From positions 21,389 through 85,388 of the forward strand of contig NZ_AUIF01000047.1 in the NCBI RefSeq assembly GCF_000423565.1: DNA of 64,000 nt, in the 5' to 3' direction. Both the position numbers and the translations under genes were made by a program. The first letter of the stretch is position 1; every line of letters starts with the position of its first letter. Shown piece by piece: positions 45,678 to 54,714 of the stretch. Source of the DNA: Runella zeae DSM 19591 (GTDB lineage Bacteria; Bacteroidota; Bacteroidia; Cytophagales; Spirosomataceae). Under the pieces are notes generated by a model, which saw only the letters and a program-made list of their open reading frames with translations, was not told where the DNA came from and ran no database searches.

Positions 45678-46682
45678 TTATTTGTTATACTCTAAAAGTG
45701 CTTTTTTGAAATATTTTCCTTGTCTAGTAGGCGTAAAATCCCAGTCCGAAAACATACGGGGTGCCCAACGATCATCAAAAACCCATACTACCCAGCTAAT
45801 CCCAAGCGCTGCAGTGTATTTTGTGATGGCATCTCCATACGACTCATCGCTTATCACGGGTACGTGAGCACCTGCTTCGTCGGCAGTGCAAAAACCAATT
45901 TCGGTCAAAATAAGAGGGTACTTTTTAGCCACAAATCCCCAATCAGCGGTCCACTTTTCTTCCCAAGGTTTTTCTCTTTTCATGGGGTAAGGGTGACTCA
46001 CATAGCCAATGCCCTCCGCTTGAATCGGATTATCTTTGACCGGCGTGAGGTCATAGGCCCAATTGAACCCTGCTACCAAGACCACCACATCGTTGCTATG
46101 CGCCCTGATGATACCAATCATTTCTTCGTTGAGTTCTTTCCACTGCGCCCATGAACAAGTGCCCAGTTGCCCTTTGGCGATGGTAGGCTCGTTGAAAAGT
46201 TCAAAAAAAGCGACGGTATTGTTTCCCTTATAATGCTGCGCCATTGTCCGCCAAAACTCAAAGGTTTCTTTTTGGGTCGTTTCATAGTTATCAGATTGGT
46301 ACATTTCGGTACGCAGATTCCCGATTGTGTGCCAGTCAATGATGACATACATGCCCAATTCGGCGGCCCATTGAACACCGTCGTCGAGCAATTTTAAATA
46401 ATTCTTTTTGCCGTGGCGCCGCCAAGCGGCAGGATGCACCGGAAAACGCAGCACATTGGCTCCCCAATTTTTAGCTTCTTGAAATATTCTTTTGTCCCAA
46501 TGCCCGCCGTTAAAAAGTTTGTCGGGGTCGCTCATATTTAATCCACGAAACACGATTGTCTTGCCCTGCTCTGTCACAAACTGATTTCCCTTTACTTTGA
46601 TTTTTGGCAAAGAAGATTGGGACTGTGCTAGATTGGTAAAACAAACCCAAAGCAGGAAAAAGAATAATAATTTTTGCATCAT
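45678..46682 (-). CDS. Glycoside hydrolase family 5, mannan locus
   Basis: 334 residues with a signal peptide ending TNLAQSQ. The catalytic acid/base is in AFFELFNEPTIA and the nucleophile in LILTEIGFCTADE. Other conserved strands are VFRGLNMSDPDKLF, ANVLRFPVHPAAW and YVIIDWHTIGN. Probably a mannanase or glucomannanase. It lies 7 nt from the epimerase gene. Confidence 0.9.
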   Translation of the reverse strand: MMQKLLFFFLLWVCFTNLAQSQSSLPKIKVKGNQFVTEQGKTIVFRGLNMSDPDKLFNGGHWDKRIFQEAKNWGANVLRFPVHPAAWRRHGKKNYLKLLDDGVQWAAELGMYVIIDWHTIGNLRTEMYQSDNYETTQKETFEFWRTMAQHYKGNNTVAFFELFNEPTIAKGQLGTCSWAQWKELNEEMIGIIRAHSNDVVVLVAGFNWAYDLTPVKDNPIQAEGIGYVSHPYPMKREKPWEEKWTADWGFVAKKYPLILTEIGFCTADEAGAHVPVISDESYGDAITKYTAALGISWVVWVFDDRWAPRMFSDWDFTPTRQGKYFKKALLEYNK

Positions 46683-46689
46683 TCGGTAT

Positions 46690-47910
46690 TTAATTTTGAT
46701 TCATTTTTTTGAGTCTCATCAGGATTTCCATACAAGCGCGGGCATTGTGATAGGGGCATTTCCAAAAACCCATGCGGTCTTCTTCCTTCATAGGCAACAT
46801 ATCAGGATGCACTCCCCAATCCCACTCTCCTTGCTTTGTATTGATGAGATGATTTTTTGCAAAATCCCAGAGTTTTTGCACATACTCCCAAAAACGAGTG
46901 TCGTTGTTTATCATAAAAGCATTGAGATAGCCTACCATACCCTCCGCCGTCACCCACCACTCCCGATGAGCGTCCCAATGATTCGTATCAGGGTCATATT
47001 CGTGATTTAAACTACCGTCCTGATTTCTCCCTTCGATAGTTGCAGTGGCCAGGGTAAGGGCAATTTGCTGCCACTTGTCTATCAGAGGCTTATCTTCCAC
47101 TATTTGGGCGGCTTCGTACAATAGCCACGAAGCTTCAATATCATGCCCAAACGAAATAACTTGGGTTTGGGGTTGCCAAGCAGCATCAAAAAAAAGACGC
47201 AGGTGTTTGCTTTCAGGCGATAAAATATACTGCTCAAAAATCCAAAGAAGATAGCGGATGCGGTCTTTTAGTTTGACATCTGGCCAAGCCCTGTAAAGAT
47301 TGACATAGGCTTCTACAATGTGCAAATGCGTATTCATCGTTTTGGGGTCGTTGCGGTCTTTTTGGCTGAGTCGCAAATCCTCCAATCGCTGCCAATCTCG
47401 GCTAAAAGCTTCCCAATATCCTCCATTGACAGTATCAAAACTATGTTTTTCGATAGTCTCAAAAAGCTCAATCGCAAATTCTAAGGCTGCTTCCTGTTTA
47501 GTGGCTCGGTAGTATTCACTTATGCCATAGAGGCCGAAAGCAAGCCCATATATTTGCTTGCGGGTATCAGAAGGGCTGCCATCGGTGTTCACCGCCCAAT
47601 ACACTCCTCCGTAGGTGGTATCACGAAAATGAGCCAGAAAATATTCAAAGGCACGGGTAGCTGTTTGGAGCAATTGCTGTGATGATATTTTGGGAAATTG
47701 ATGATCAACACTAAATCGATAAGCCGCCGCAAACGTCCACAAAATACGAGCATTGAGCACGCCACCTTTGAGTGCATCAGTCTGTTTTTGACCGTCATAG
47801 GTCATTTTTCCGATAAAACCCCCATGAATGGAATCGGGGGCATTTTCGGCCCAAAAATGGAGAATATTCCCTAATTCTTCTTCTATTTCTTTGAGGAAAG
47901 AAGACTGCAT
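46690..47910 (-). CDS. N-acylglucosamine 2-epimerase family: mannobiose/cellobiose 2-epimerase
   Basis: 406 residues forming the alpha/alpha-barrel of the AGE family. The start FLKEIEEELGNILHFWAENAPDSIHGGF and the motifs GGVLNARILWTFAAAYRF, GGVYWAVNTDGSP and AHREWWVTAEGMVGY match cellobiose/mannobiose 2-epimerases and not the shorter GlcNAc epimerases. It converts the reducing mannose of mannobiose into glucose. It has no signal peptide, so it acts in the cytoplasm. It lies 6 nt after GH130, which takes its product. Confidence 0.92.
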   Translation of the reverse strand: MQSSFLKEIEEELGNILHFWAENAPDSIHGGFIGKMTYDGQKQTDALKGGVLNARILWTFAAAYRFSVDHQFPKISSQQLLQTATRAFEYFLAHFRDTTYGGVYWAVNTDGSPSDTRKQIYGLAFGLYGISEYYRATKQEAALEFAIELFETIEKHSFDTVNGGYWEAFSRDWQRLEDLRLSQKDRNDPKTMNTHLHIVEAYVNLYRAWPDVKLKDRIRYLLWIFEQYILSPESKHLRLFFDAAWQPQTQVISFGHDIEASWLLYEAAQIVEDKPLIDKWQQIALTLATATIEGRNQDGSLNHEYDPDTNHWDAHREWWVTAEGMVGYLNAFMINNDTRFWEYVQKLWDFAKNHLINTKQGEWDWGVHPDMLPMKEEDRMGFWKCPYHNARACMEILMRLKKMNQN

Positions 47911-47916
47911 TGTTTG

Positions 47917-49104
47917 TTAACTACCAGTTTTACTAATAAAAGACAAATTGCTACTAATCAACTCCTTAACTGTCTCGACAGACGTAGCCGACCGAAAGCC
48001 ATCCGAGGGAGTATGGATACAGTAATCCAGCAGTTTTTCGAGGGTACTTGTTGCTACATGCATACGGGTATCAGAAGAAGCATAGTAAATAAAAACCGTA
48101 CCGTCGTCGTCCAAAATCCAACCATTAGAAAACGTCACATTCGAAACATCCCCTACTCTTTCTTCGCCTTCTGGTGCCATAAAATAGCCCGCAGGTTTGT
48201 AGATAACTTTGGTAAGGTCATCGAGAGAAGTCATAAACATATAAAGCACATAACGCAGCCCAGCGGCGGTATTGCGCACCCCATGCGCTAAATGCAACCA
48301 TCCTAGTGGGGTCTTAAGAGGCGCAGGGCCTTGTCCATTTTTGACTTCATATACCGTATGGTAACGTTTTTCGTCGACAATAAACTCTTTATCAATCACG
48401 GCATTTTCCATAGAATCGGTAAACCCTAAGCCAATCCCCCCTCCTGAACCTGCCTCAATAAACCCATCCTGCGGGCGGGTATACAAGGCATATTTCCCGT
48501 TCACAAATTCTGGGTGTAAGACCACGTTTCGTTGCTGAGGTGAAGGCGTTTTGAGGTCTGGCAAACGCTCCCAATGCCTCAAATCTTTGGTACGTGCGAT
48601 GCCACATTGAGCTACCGCCGCGCTTTCGTCTCCTTTTTTGGCTTGGGGGTCTTTGCGCTCGGTACAAAACAATCCGTAGACCCATCCGTCTTGGTGCGAA
48701 ATCAAACGCATATCATATACGTTGCCATCAGGCAGGTCTGTTTCGGGCATGGTGATAGGAAAATCCCAAAAGCGAAATTGGTCAATTCCATTAGGGCTTT
48801 CGGCAATGGCAAAAAAAGACTTGCGATCTTTTCCTTCCACTCTTACGGCCATCAAGTATTTGCCTTCCCATTTGATAGCGCCGGCATTGAAAGTAGCATT
48901 GAAGCCGATACGCTCCATCAAAAATGGATTGGTAAGAGGATTGAGGTCATATCGCCAAAACAAAGGTATATGCCCCGCCGTCAAGACTGGATTTTCGTAG
49001 CGATCATATATGCCATTTCCCAGTTTTTTGGGAAGATTTTTCTTAGAAATCAACTCTTGATAAGCCTCCTCTAGCAACGAAAGGCGTTCGTTAAATGTAG
49101 TCAT
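47917..49104 (-). CDS. GH130 4-O-beta-mannosyl-glucose phosphorylase
   Basis: 395 residues, cytoplasmic, a five-bladed beta-propeller enzyme that phosphorolyses mannosylglucose to mannose-1-phosphate and glucose. Motifs remembered from the Bacteroides fragilis enzyme are present: PVLTAGHIPLFWRYDLN, NPFLMERIGFNATFNAG, RVEGKDRKSFFAIAES, the QQRNVVLHPEFV block and IYYASSDTRMHVATS. Its neighbour epimerase supplies the substrate. Confidence 0.94.
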   Translation of the reverse strand: MTTFNERLSLLEEAYQELISKKNLPKKLGNGIYDRYENPVLTAGHIPLFWRYDLNPLTNPFLMERIGFNATFNAGAIKWEGKYLMAVRVEGKDRKSFFAIAESPNGIDQFRFWDFPITMPETDLPDGNVYDMRLISHQDGWVYGLFCTERKDPQAKKGDESAAVAQCGIARTKDLRHWERLPDLKTPSPQQRNVVLHPEFVNGKYALYTRPQDGFIEAGSGGGIGLGFTDSMENAVIDKEFIVDEKRYHTVYEVKNGQGPAPLKTPLGWLHLAHGVRNTAAGLRYVLYMFMTSLDDLTKVIYKPAGYFMAPEGEERVGDVSNVTFSNGWILDDDGTVFIYYASSDTRMHVATSTLEKLLDYCIHTPSDGFRSATSVETVKELISSNLSFISKTGS

Positions 49105-49207
49105 CTCAATAAATATCTAAAGTTACTGGTAGAGCAAAATCATTTTTATGATTAAGTAATTGCACCGCAGCAAGCACTTCAATGGTTTTTGGGTACTTCA
49201 AATGGAA

Positions 49208-51031
49208 TCATATAAGCTTTTGATACCATGTTTTCCATAAAATACCCACACTCGCCACCAATACCACCGCCGTGATTAAACTATGTGTGGGCATCAGCAA
49301 CACCACATATACTGGCAGAGAAGTAATGGCCGTTTGAGCTACAATGCCCATGAAAACATTGAACATATCTAAACCAAAATTTTTGTTTGGTTTAAAATCA
49401 GGTTCTTTTTTTAATATTTCCTGATGAACGGGTTTCCAAAATCCCCACGGACGTACATCTCGGTAAAATTTCTTGAGAACTTCTATATCGGTAGGCGGTG
49501 TAAGAAGTGCCCCTCCCACCGCTCCTACAAACGACAACAACAAAATCAATGGAAAGTAAAACAAGGGCAAGGTATTAGGGAAGATATACGGTAAGGCCAT
49601 CGCCGAAAAAATGCCCGCCGCCATTCCCCAAAAAAATCCATAGCCATTGAAGCGCCACCAATGCCATTTGAGTACATTGGCCGCTACGTACCCCCCATAC
49701 AGCGCCCCCACAATCCACTGTAATACACTATTGACATCTTTGGCAAAAATCCCCAAAATAATGCTAATTCCGACCAACACAATTCCTATGATATAATTGG
49801 CTCGACTCACTTCTTCATTAGAAGCATTGGGTTTGAGTGATTTGAGATAGATATCATTGACCACATACGCCTGGGCTGCGTTAAGAGTCCCCGCAAAACT
49901 TCCCATAAAAGCAGCCAACAATTCGACCAAAAACAATCCTAATAAACCAGCAGGGGCAAATTTGAGAATAGTAGCAGGCAGAATTTTCTCAAAATCTACG
50001 CCTCCCTCTAACGAGTGAATATCAAGCTGATGATAGTATAAAAGTCCTAGCACCGTGACCCCGATAACCATAAAATAACGCGTAGGTAGCAACACTACAT
50101 TGACAAACATACTCATCAGAGATGCTTCTCGAGGCGAACGCGTCGAAAGGATTTTTTGCATATCATAGTTGGGTGCAGGCCCCGCCAAACTTGCTAATAT
50201 GCCCTTAGTCAACATCAACGAAAAAAACATACCAAAAGGGCTATACTTATCGTCCACTATTTTTTGATTAACTTCAGGAATAATACTTGACCAATCCAAA
50301 TGTAAATCCCACCCAAAGAAAAGATTAGACCAATCCGCTGGTACAGGAAGGGTATGCCCCGCCAACTCACTCATGGCTACAATCCCAATCGCTACTGCTC
50401 CAATCGCCATAAGGCTATATTGTACCACATCGGCCCACACGATACTCGACATCCCTCCCATGACTGAGTAAAAGACCGCAAAAAGCGTAAAAACGATACC
50501 ATACAAATGTGGCACAAACTCAGCCGAAACCGTAAATGGTAAGTAGGGCGAAATTGATGAAAATGGGATAAAAATCTCAACAAACTTGCCTAATCCAATA
50601 AATCCATAAGCCATAAACCCAAAACAACTCAACAATGCAAACGCTATGATGATTTTGTGCGCTAATTGAGCATCTTTTTTATCACCAAACCTAGTTAGCA
50701 TCCACTCAGCCCCCGTCGATGCGCCTGACCTTCGCAACCAACTAGCCAAGTATATAAACATAAAAACTTGATTGAAAACGGGCCATAACCACACAAGCCA
50801 AATACTTTTGAGACCATACACAAACATAATCGACACCATCCAAATCGTACCCGATATGTCAAACATCCCAGAGGCATTTGAAATACCCAACATCCACCAA
50901 GGCAGGTTGTTTCCGCCAAGCATGTAGTCTTTTTTACTTCGTTGCGCACGCTTTTTTGTAATTACTCCAATGGATGTGATAGCTACCAAATAGAGTACAA
51001 CTACCAAAATATCAAGTTCTTTAATTTTCAT
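49208..51031 (-). CDS. Sodium:solute symporter (SSF), sugar importer of the mannan locus
   Basis: 607 residues with about 13-14 transmembrane helices. SSF signature regions GGNNLPWWMLGISNASGMFDISG, FAVFYSVMGGMSSIVWADVVQ and GLLGLFLVELLAAFMGSFAGTLNAAQ are present. It imports a sugar with sodium across the inner membrane; mannobiose or mannosylglucose is inferred because the known mannan pathway has a symporter gene at this place. It lies 103 nt upstream of GH130. Confidence 0.92.
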   Translation of the reverse strand: MKIKELDILVVVLYLVAITSIGVITKKRAQRSKKDYMLGGNNLPWWMLGISNASGMFDISGTIWMVSIMFVYGLKSIWLVWLWPVFNQVFMFIYLASWLRRSGASTGAEWMLTRFGDKKDAQLAHKIIIAFALLSCFGFMAYGFIGLGKFVEIFIPFSSISPYLPFTVSAEFVPHLYGIVFTLFAVFYSVMGGMSSIVWADVVQYSLMAIGAVAIGIVAMSELAGHTLPVPADWSNLFFGWDLHLDWSSIIPEVNQKIVDDKYSPFGMFFSLMLTKGILASLAGPAPNYDMQKILSTRSPREASLMSMFVNVVLLPTRYFMVIGVTVLGLLYYHQLDIHSLEGGVDFEKILPATILKFAPAGLLGLFLVELLAAFMGSFAGTLNAAQAYVVNDIYLKSLKPNASNEEVSRANYIIGIVLVGISIILGIFAKDVNSVLQWIVGALYGGYVAANVLKWHWWRFNGYGFFWGMAAGIFSAMALPYIFPNTLPLFYFPLILLLSFVGAVGGALLTPPTDIEVLKKFYRDVRPWGFWKPVHQEILKKEPDFKPNKNFGLDMFNVFMGIVAQTAITSLPVYVVLLMPTHSLITAVVLVASVGILWKTWYQKLI

Positions 51032-51289
51032 TTAAGTCGGCTAGCGAGCAGCAGGGCATTATATGGAAGGCTATTTTTATTGCATCATACAAAAAGCTTT
51101 TAGTTGGAGGAAAATAGAAAAATATACCATATTTACATTCCTACAAAGTTCGCTTTTTGAAGCCAAGAGCACATAATACTATTTTGCTCATTTTTTGCAT
51201 TTTTTCTACAAAAACAATTTAAAAAAGGAGTGGTAAATCTTTTTAAAAGGCCTCTACCCTCCCACTTCACTTGCTTCTTATTAGGCTAA

Positions 51290-54200
51290 TTATTCTTTCT
51301 TATAAATCGATGATTTGCCCGAATTAACGCCCACAATCAACTGGTCTCCAACCATTACTACCGAGCGAGCTTCCCCTCTTACATACAATCCCGACAGATA
51401 CGGAGGTAGATATTCAAAACCACCTTTTTTATTATTCATAAAAACTTGACCAAAATTAGCATCTATGTTGCCAATTCTGACCCTTGCGTGGGTTTGATTT
51501 CCGGCCAAAACCAAGTCTTTAAAACCATCTCCATTTATATCTTCGCACAAGATGGCATAAATAGGCGCAAATTGGGCTTCCATAGGGAAAGTTTTAGGGG
51601 TAAAATGCCCATTGTCATTGACCAAATATAAGGTAGAAAGTGTCGTAATTTCCCGTTTTTCGGGTGTTTTATCTTTAAAAACAGCCAAAATATCTTCCGT
51701 TGTAGCGGTGGCGTACTTCTCATGATTATTGTACGTTTTTTTGAGCGGAACCAACTGATCCGATAACTCATCTTTGCTGTAAGCCGGATAGCTCTTTCCT
51801 TGAATAAAATAAGAAATGAAAGGGTCTATGCGGCCATTTCCGTCAAAATCATCTGTGTAAAGTGTCATAGGTTCCGTAGCCGAAGCTTTCCATTGGGAGT
51901 TCAAGCCATAATTTCCCACCATTAAGTCCTTGTCTCCATCATTGTCAAAATCGGCGGCTGATACACTTTGCCACAGCCCCGTTGTTTTGTCTAGCTCATC
52001 TGTTATGCGTTTGAAAGTGCCTTTTTCATTTTTTAAGCGTACGATACCCGTCCACTCCCCTACTGCCACAATATCCTCATAACCGTCTTTGTCTATATCA
52101 AGCACACAGGCATCGGTGATGATTCCTACGTTTTCAAAGGCTTGATTTTCAACTTTGGTAAACTTACCGTTGTCGTTGCGATACAATCTAGATGGGTTGA
52201 AACGAGGGTATTCTTGAGGCACTACCCCTCCCGAAACAAACAAATCAAAATCACCATCTTTATCAAAATCAAGGACTTCGACGTCGTTATCGGCAAAATT
52301 TTCGGCTACCAATGCATCAAAATTTTTGGTAAATCCCCCCTTACCATCATTGAGATAAAGACGATTTTGAAGCATCAAATCATTAGGCAAATACTCATAG
52401 CCACCACTCGTGACGTACAAGTCCAAATCTCCGTCTTTGTCAACATCAAAAAATACGGCATCAGTATCCGTACAAAGCTCGTCTTGTGTGAATACAGTTA
52501 GTTCTTTTTTAACGAATTTACCCCCTGCCTGCTGCAAAAACAACTGCCCTGCTTGACCTTTTCCTCCTCCCCAATAAATATCATCAAGGCCGTCTTTGTT
52601 GACATCCCCTTTGGCCATACACGGCCCTTGATAAGAGTACATATGAGGTAACAGCAGCTGCCGACTGAAATCATTGAACGGAATTTGCTGATGTTCAAAA
52701 GCAAGATTGTCGGAAGATTTGAAAAGGGTCTTGCTGCTGGGTTTTGTTACGCTATGATTCGGACTATATTTGATTTCTAATAGTTTATTGGGAACGACTT
52801 TGGTCAACTTTTGGGCTTTTTGATCGGGCCATATCACGACCACACTGTCTATTTTAGGGTAAGTTCCTAACCCAAAATGCAGCGGAATCATCATGCTGCT
52901 TTGATAACCATGCGTAGGCGTAAAAGCCCGGTATTGTTCCAAATCATTACTATAAACGTACACTTTCGTTCCGACTACTGACTTAGTCGGCATTCCTGTC
53001 AGCTTTATATCTACATAATTAATCTTTCCTTCGTCGTTAGACAAATTCTGATAAAGAGAAGCCGCTTCATTGATGTTGTTGGTGATGATTTCTAGGTCGC
53101 CGTCATTGTCCAAGTCTGCATATACCGCCCCATTTGAGATTACGGGGCTATCAAATCCCCAATCGGCCTGTTTGTTAGAAAATGTCAGATCATGATTGTT
53201 TCTAAAAATGTAGTTGGGCGTTTTGGTAGAGGGCATTTTTTTGATGACCTCCATCACACTCTCTTTATTGTTTTCGCCGATTTCGGCATAGTATTTAATG
53301 AAATCGTTGTTGGTATAATCGCGCAAATAGCCATTGGTCACAAACAAATCCTGAAAGCCGTCATTGTCATAATCGGCGAGCAAAGCCGACCAAGACCAAT
53401 CGGTATTGGAAATACCCGCTAGCTGACCTATTTCTGAGAAAACCGGTACTGAAGCATTAGGATTTTTGGGATTTAGAGAGGCTTGATTTCCAATGTTTAG
53501 CTGTAGCATATTCCGCATGGTTTGGTTGTGTAAGCCGTAGCGAAGCATAGAAAGATAAGCTTCATATTTGTCAGGGCCAAAGAGCAATTTTTGGCGTTTG
53601 TTGTCTTCGGGAAGCATATCCATGGTGATGATATCAGGCAATAAATCATTGTTGACATCCCCCACTTCATTGCCCATCGAAAAATAACTCACGTGATTGG
53701 TGGCTTGGGCGATTTGATCCGTAAAAGTTCCGTCTTGGTTGTTGAGGTAAAAATAATCGTTTTCGATATAATCATTGGACACATAAATATCCATCCAACC
53801 ATCACTATTGAGGTCTGCGGTGCTGATTCCGAGACCAAATCCGATAGGGTTTCCTTTGATACCTGCATTGACACTTACATCTATAAACTTCCCATTGTCG
53901 TTGCGCAGGAGTCTATCGCCAGCCAACGAATCTCTCATAAAATGCACTGCTTCTACATCAAAACGTTTAAAGTCTTTGACGTTGTGATTCAGGACATAAG
54001 CATCTAAGTCACCGTCGTTGTCATAGTCAAAAAAAGCCGTTTGAGTAGTGTAGGTAGGTAAATCTAGACCATATTCTACCGCCTTCTCTACAAACTTAAC
54101 ATTGTTTTTGTCTTTGGTTTGGTTGATATAGAGTTTGTTTTTTCGCAATTCAGGACGGTCTATATTACTCGATACCGACACATAAATATCTTGCCATCCG

Positions 54201-54565
54201 TCATTGTTGATATCTACCACAGTCACTCCTGTTTTCCATTCACCTTTCCACTCAATGCCCGCACTTTGGGTAATATCTTTAAAATGTAACTTTCCTTCGT
54301 TGAGATACAACTTATCAGAACCTTGGTTGGCCGTAAAGTACAAGTCTACGAGACCGTCGTTGTTGAAATCTGCCGCTGCTACCCCTCCTCCATTGTAGAA
54401 GTACTCATAATTAAGCACATTATCTTGCTCCGTTTCTTCGATTTTATTGACAAAATCTAGCCCTGTATCGCTAGCGTCTAATCTTTTAAATGTAGAAGTT
54501 TTCTCCTTGCATGAGCTAATTCCCAACGCTCCCAAAAAAATAATTAGCAGATTAAATTTTAACAT
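51290..54565 (-). CDS. FG-GAP/VCBS repeat protein with ASPIC/UnbV domain, surface lipoprotein
   Basis: 1,091 residues from the ATG at 54565 (an ATG at 54592 would add nine polar residues). The lipobox GISSC gives a lipoprotein. At least ten FG-GAP-like repeats with calcium-loop motifs (for example AADFNNDGLVDLYFT, DYDNDGDLDAYVLN, DLDNDGDLEIITN) form a predicted beta-propeller. An ASPIC/UnbV region (about 530-620, GTKVYVYSNDLEQYRAFTP, HFGLGTYPKIDSVVVIWPD) lies in the middle, and a second set of propeller repeats follows. Its place after susD suggests a glycan-binding partner of SusCD; this is inferred. Confidence 0.87.
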   Translation of the reverse strand: MLKFNLLIIFLGALGISSCKEKTSTFKRLDASDTGLDFVNKIEETEQDNVLNYEYFYNGGGVAAADFNNDGLVDLYFTANQGSDKLYLNEGKLHFKDITQSAGIEWKGEWKTGVTVVDINNDGWQDIYVSVSSNIDRPELRKNKLYINQTKDKNNVKFVEKAVEYGLDLPTYTTQTAFFDYDNDGDLDAYVLNHNVKDFKRFDVEAVHFMRDSLAGDRLLRNDNGKFIDVSVNAGIKGNPIGFGLGISTADLNSDGWMDIYVSNDYIENDYFYLNNQDGTFTDQIAQATNHVSYFSMGNEVGDVNNDLLPDIITMDMLPEDNKRQKLLFGPDKYEAYLSMLRYGLHNQTMRNMLQLNIGNQASLNPKNPNASVPVFSEIGQLAGISNTDWSWSALLADYDNDGFQDLFVTNGYLRDYTNNDFIKYYAEIGENNKESVMEVIKKMPSTKTPNYIFRNNHDLTFSNKQADWGFDSPVISNGAVYADLDNDGDLEIITNNINEAASLYQNLSNDEGKINYVDIKLTGMPTKSVVGTKVYVYSNDLEQYRAFTPTHGYQSSMMIPLHFGLGTYPKIDSVVVIWPDQKAQKLTKVVPNKLLEIKYSPNHSVTKPSSKTLFKSSDNLAFEHQQIPFNDFSRQLLLPHMYSYQGPCMAKGDVNKDGLDDIYWGGGKGQAGQLFLQQAGGKFVKKELTVFTQDELCTDTDAVFFDVDKDGDLDLYVTSGGYEYLPNDLMLQNRLYLNDGKGGFTKNFDALVAENFADNDVEVLDFDKDGDFDLFVSGGVVPQEYPRFNPSRLYRNDNGKFTKVENQAFENVGIITDACVLDIDKDGYEDIVAVGEWTGIVRLKNEKGTFKRITDELDKTTGLWQSVSAADFDNDGDKDLMVGNYGLNSQWKASATEPMTLYTDDFDGNGRIDPFISYFIQGKSYPAYSKDELSDQLVPLKKTYNNHEKYATATTEDILAVFKDKTPEKREITTLSTLYLVNDNGHFTPKTFPMEAQFAPIYAILCEDINGDGFKDLVLAGNQTHARVRIGNIDANFGQVFMNNKKGGFEYLPPYLSGLYVRGEARSVVMVGDQLIVGVNSGKSSIYKKE

Positions 54566-54613
54566 TTTAATGTGTGTAATGTCTTTTCTCATAAGGATTT
54601 CTTTAATTAAACC

Positions 54614-54646
54614 AACCCCAGCAACGCACAGAGCGTTGCCGGGGTT
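54614..54646. terminator. GC-rich hairpin in the leader of the FG-GAP gene
   Basis: AACCCC-A-GCAACGC (54614-54627) pairs with GCGTTGC-C-GGGGTT (54633-54646) around a 5-nt loop; one A/C mismatch in the stem. It lies 48 nt upstream of the ATG at 54565 and could pause polymerase or protect the mRNA 5' end. Confidence 0.6.
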
Positions 54647-54655
54647 AAGTTAATC

Positions 54656-54690
54656 AAAAAAGGACATCTCTTTAGGAAATGTCCTTTTTT
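54656..54690 (-). terminator. Intrinsic terminator after susD
   Basis: A 12-bp perfect stem, AAAAAAGGACAT (54656-54667) with ATGTCCTTTTTT (54679-54690) and an 11-nt loop. On the minus strand it ends in six T, 25 nt after the susD stop. It separates the SusCD unit from the FG-GAP gene and downstream enzymes. Confidence 0.85.
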
Positions 54691-54714
54691 GATAATCATT
54701 TAGCCTAGCCTTAT

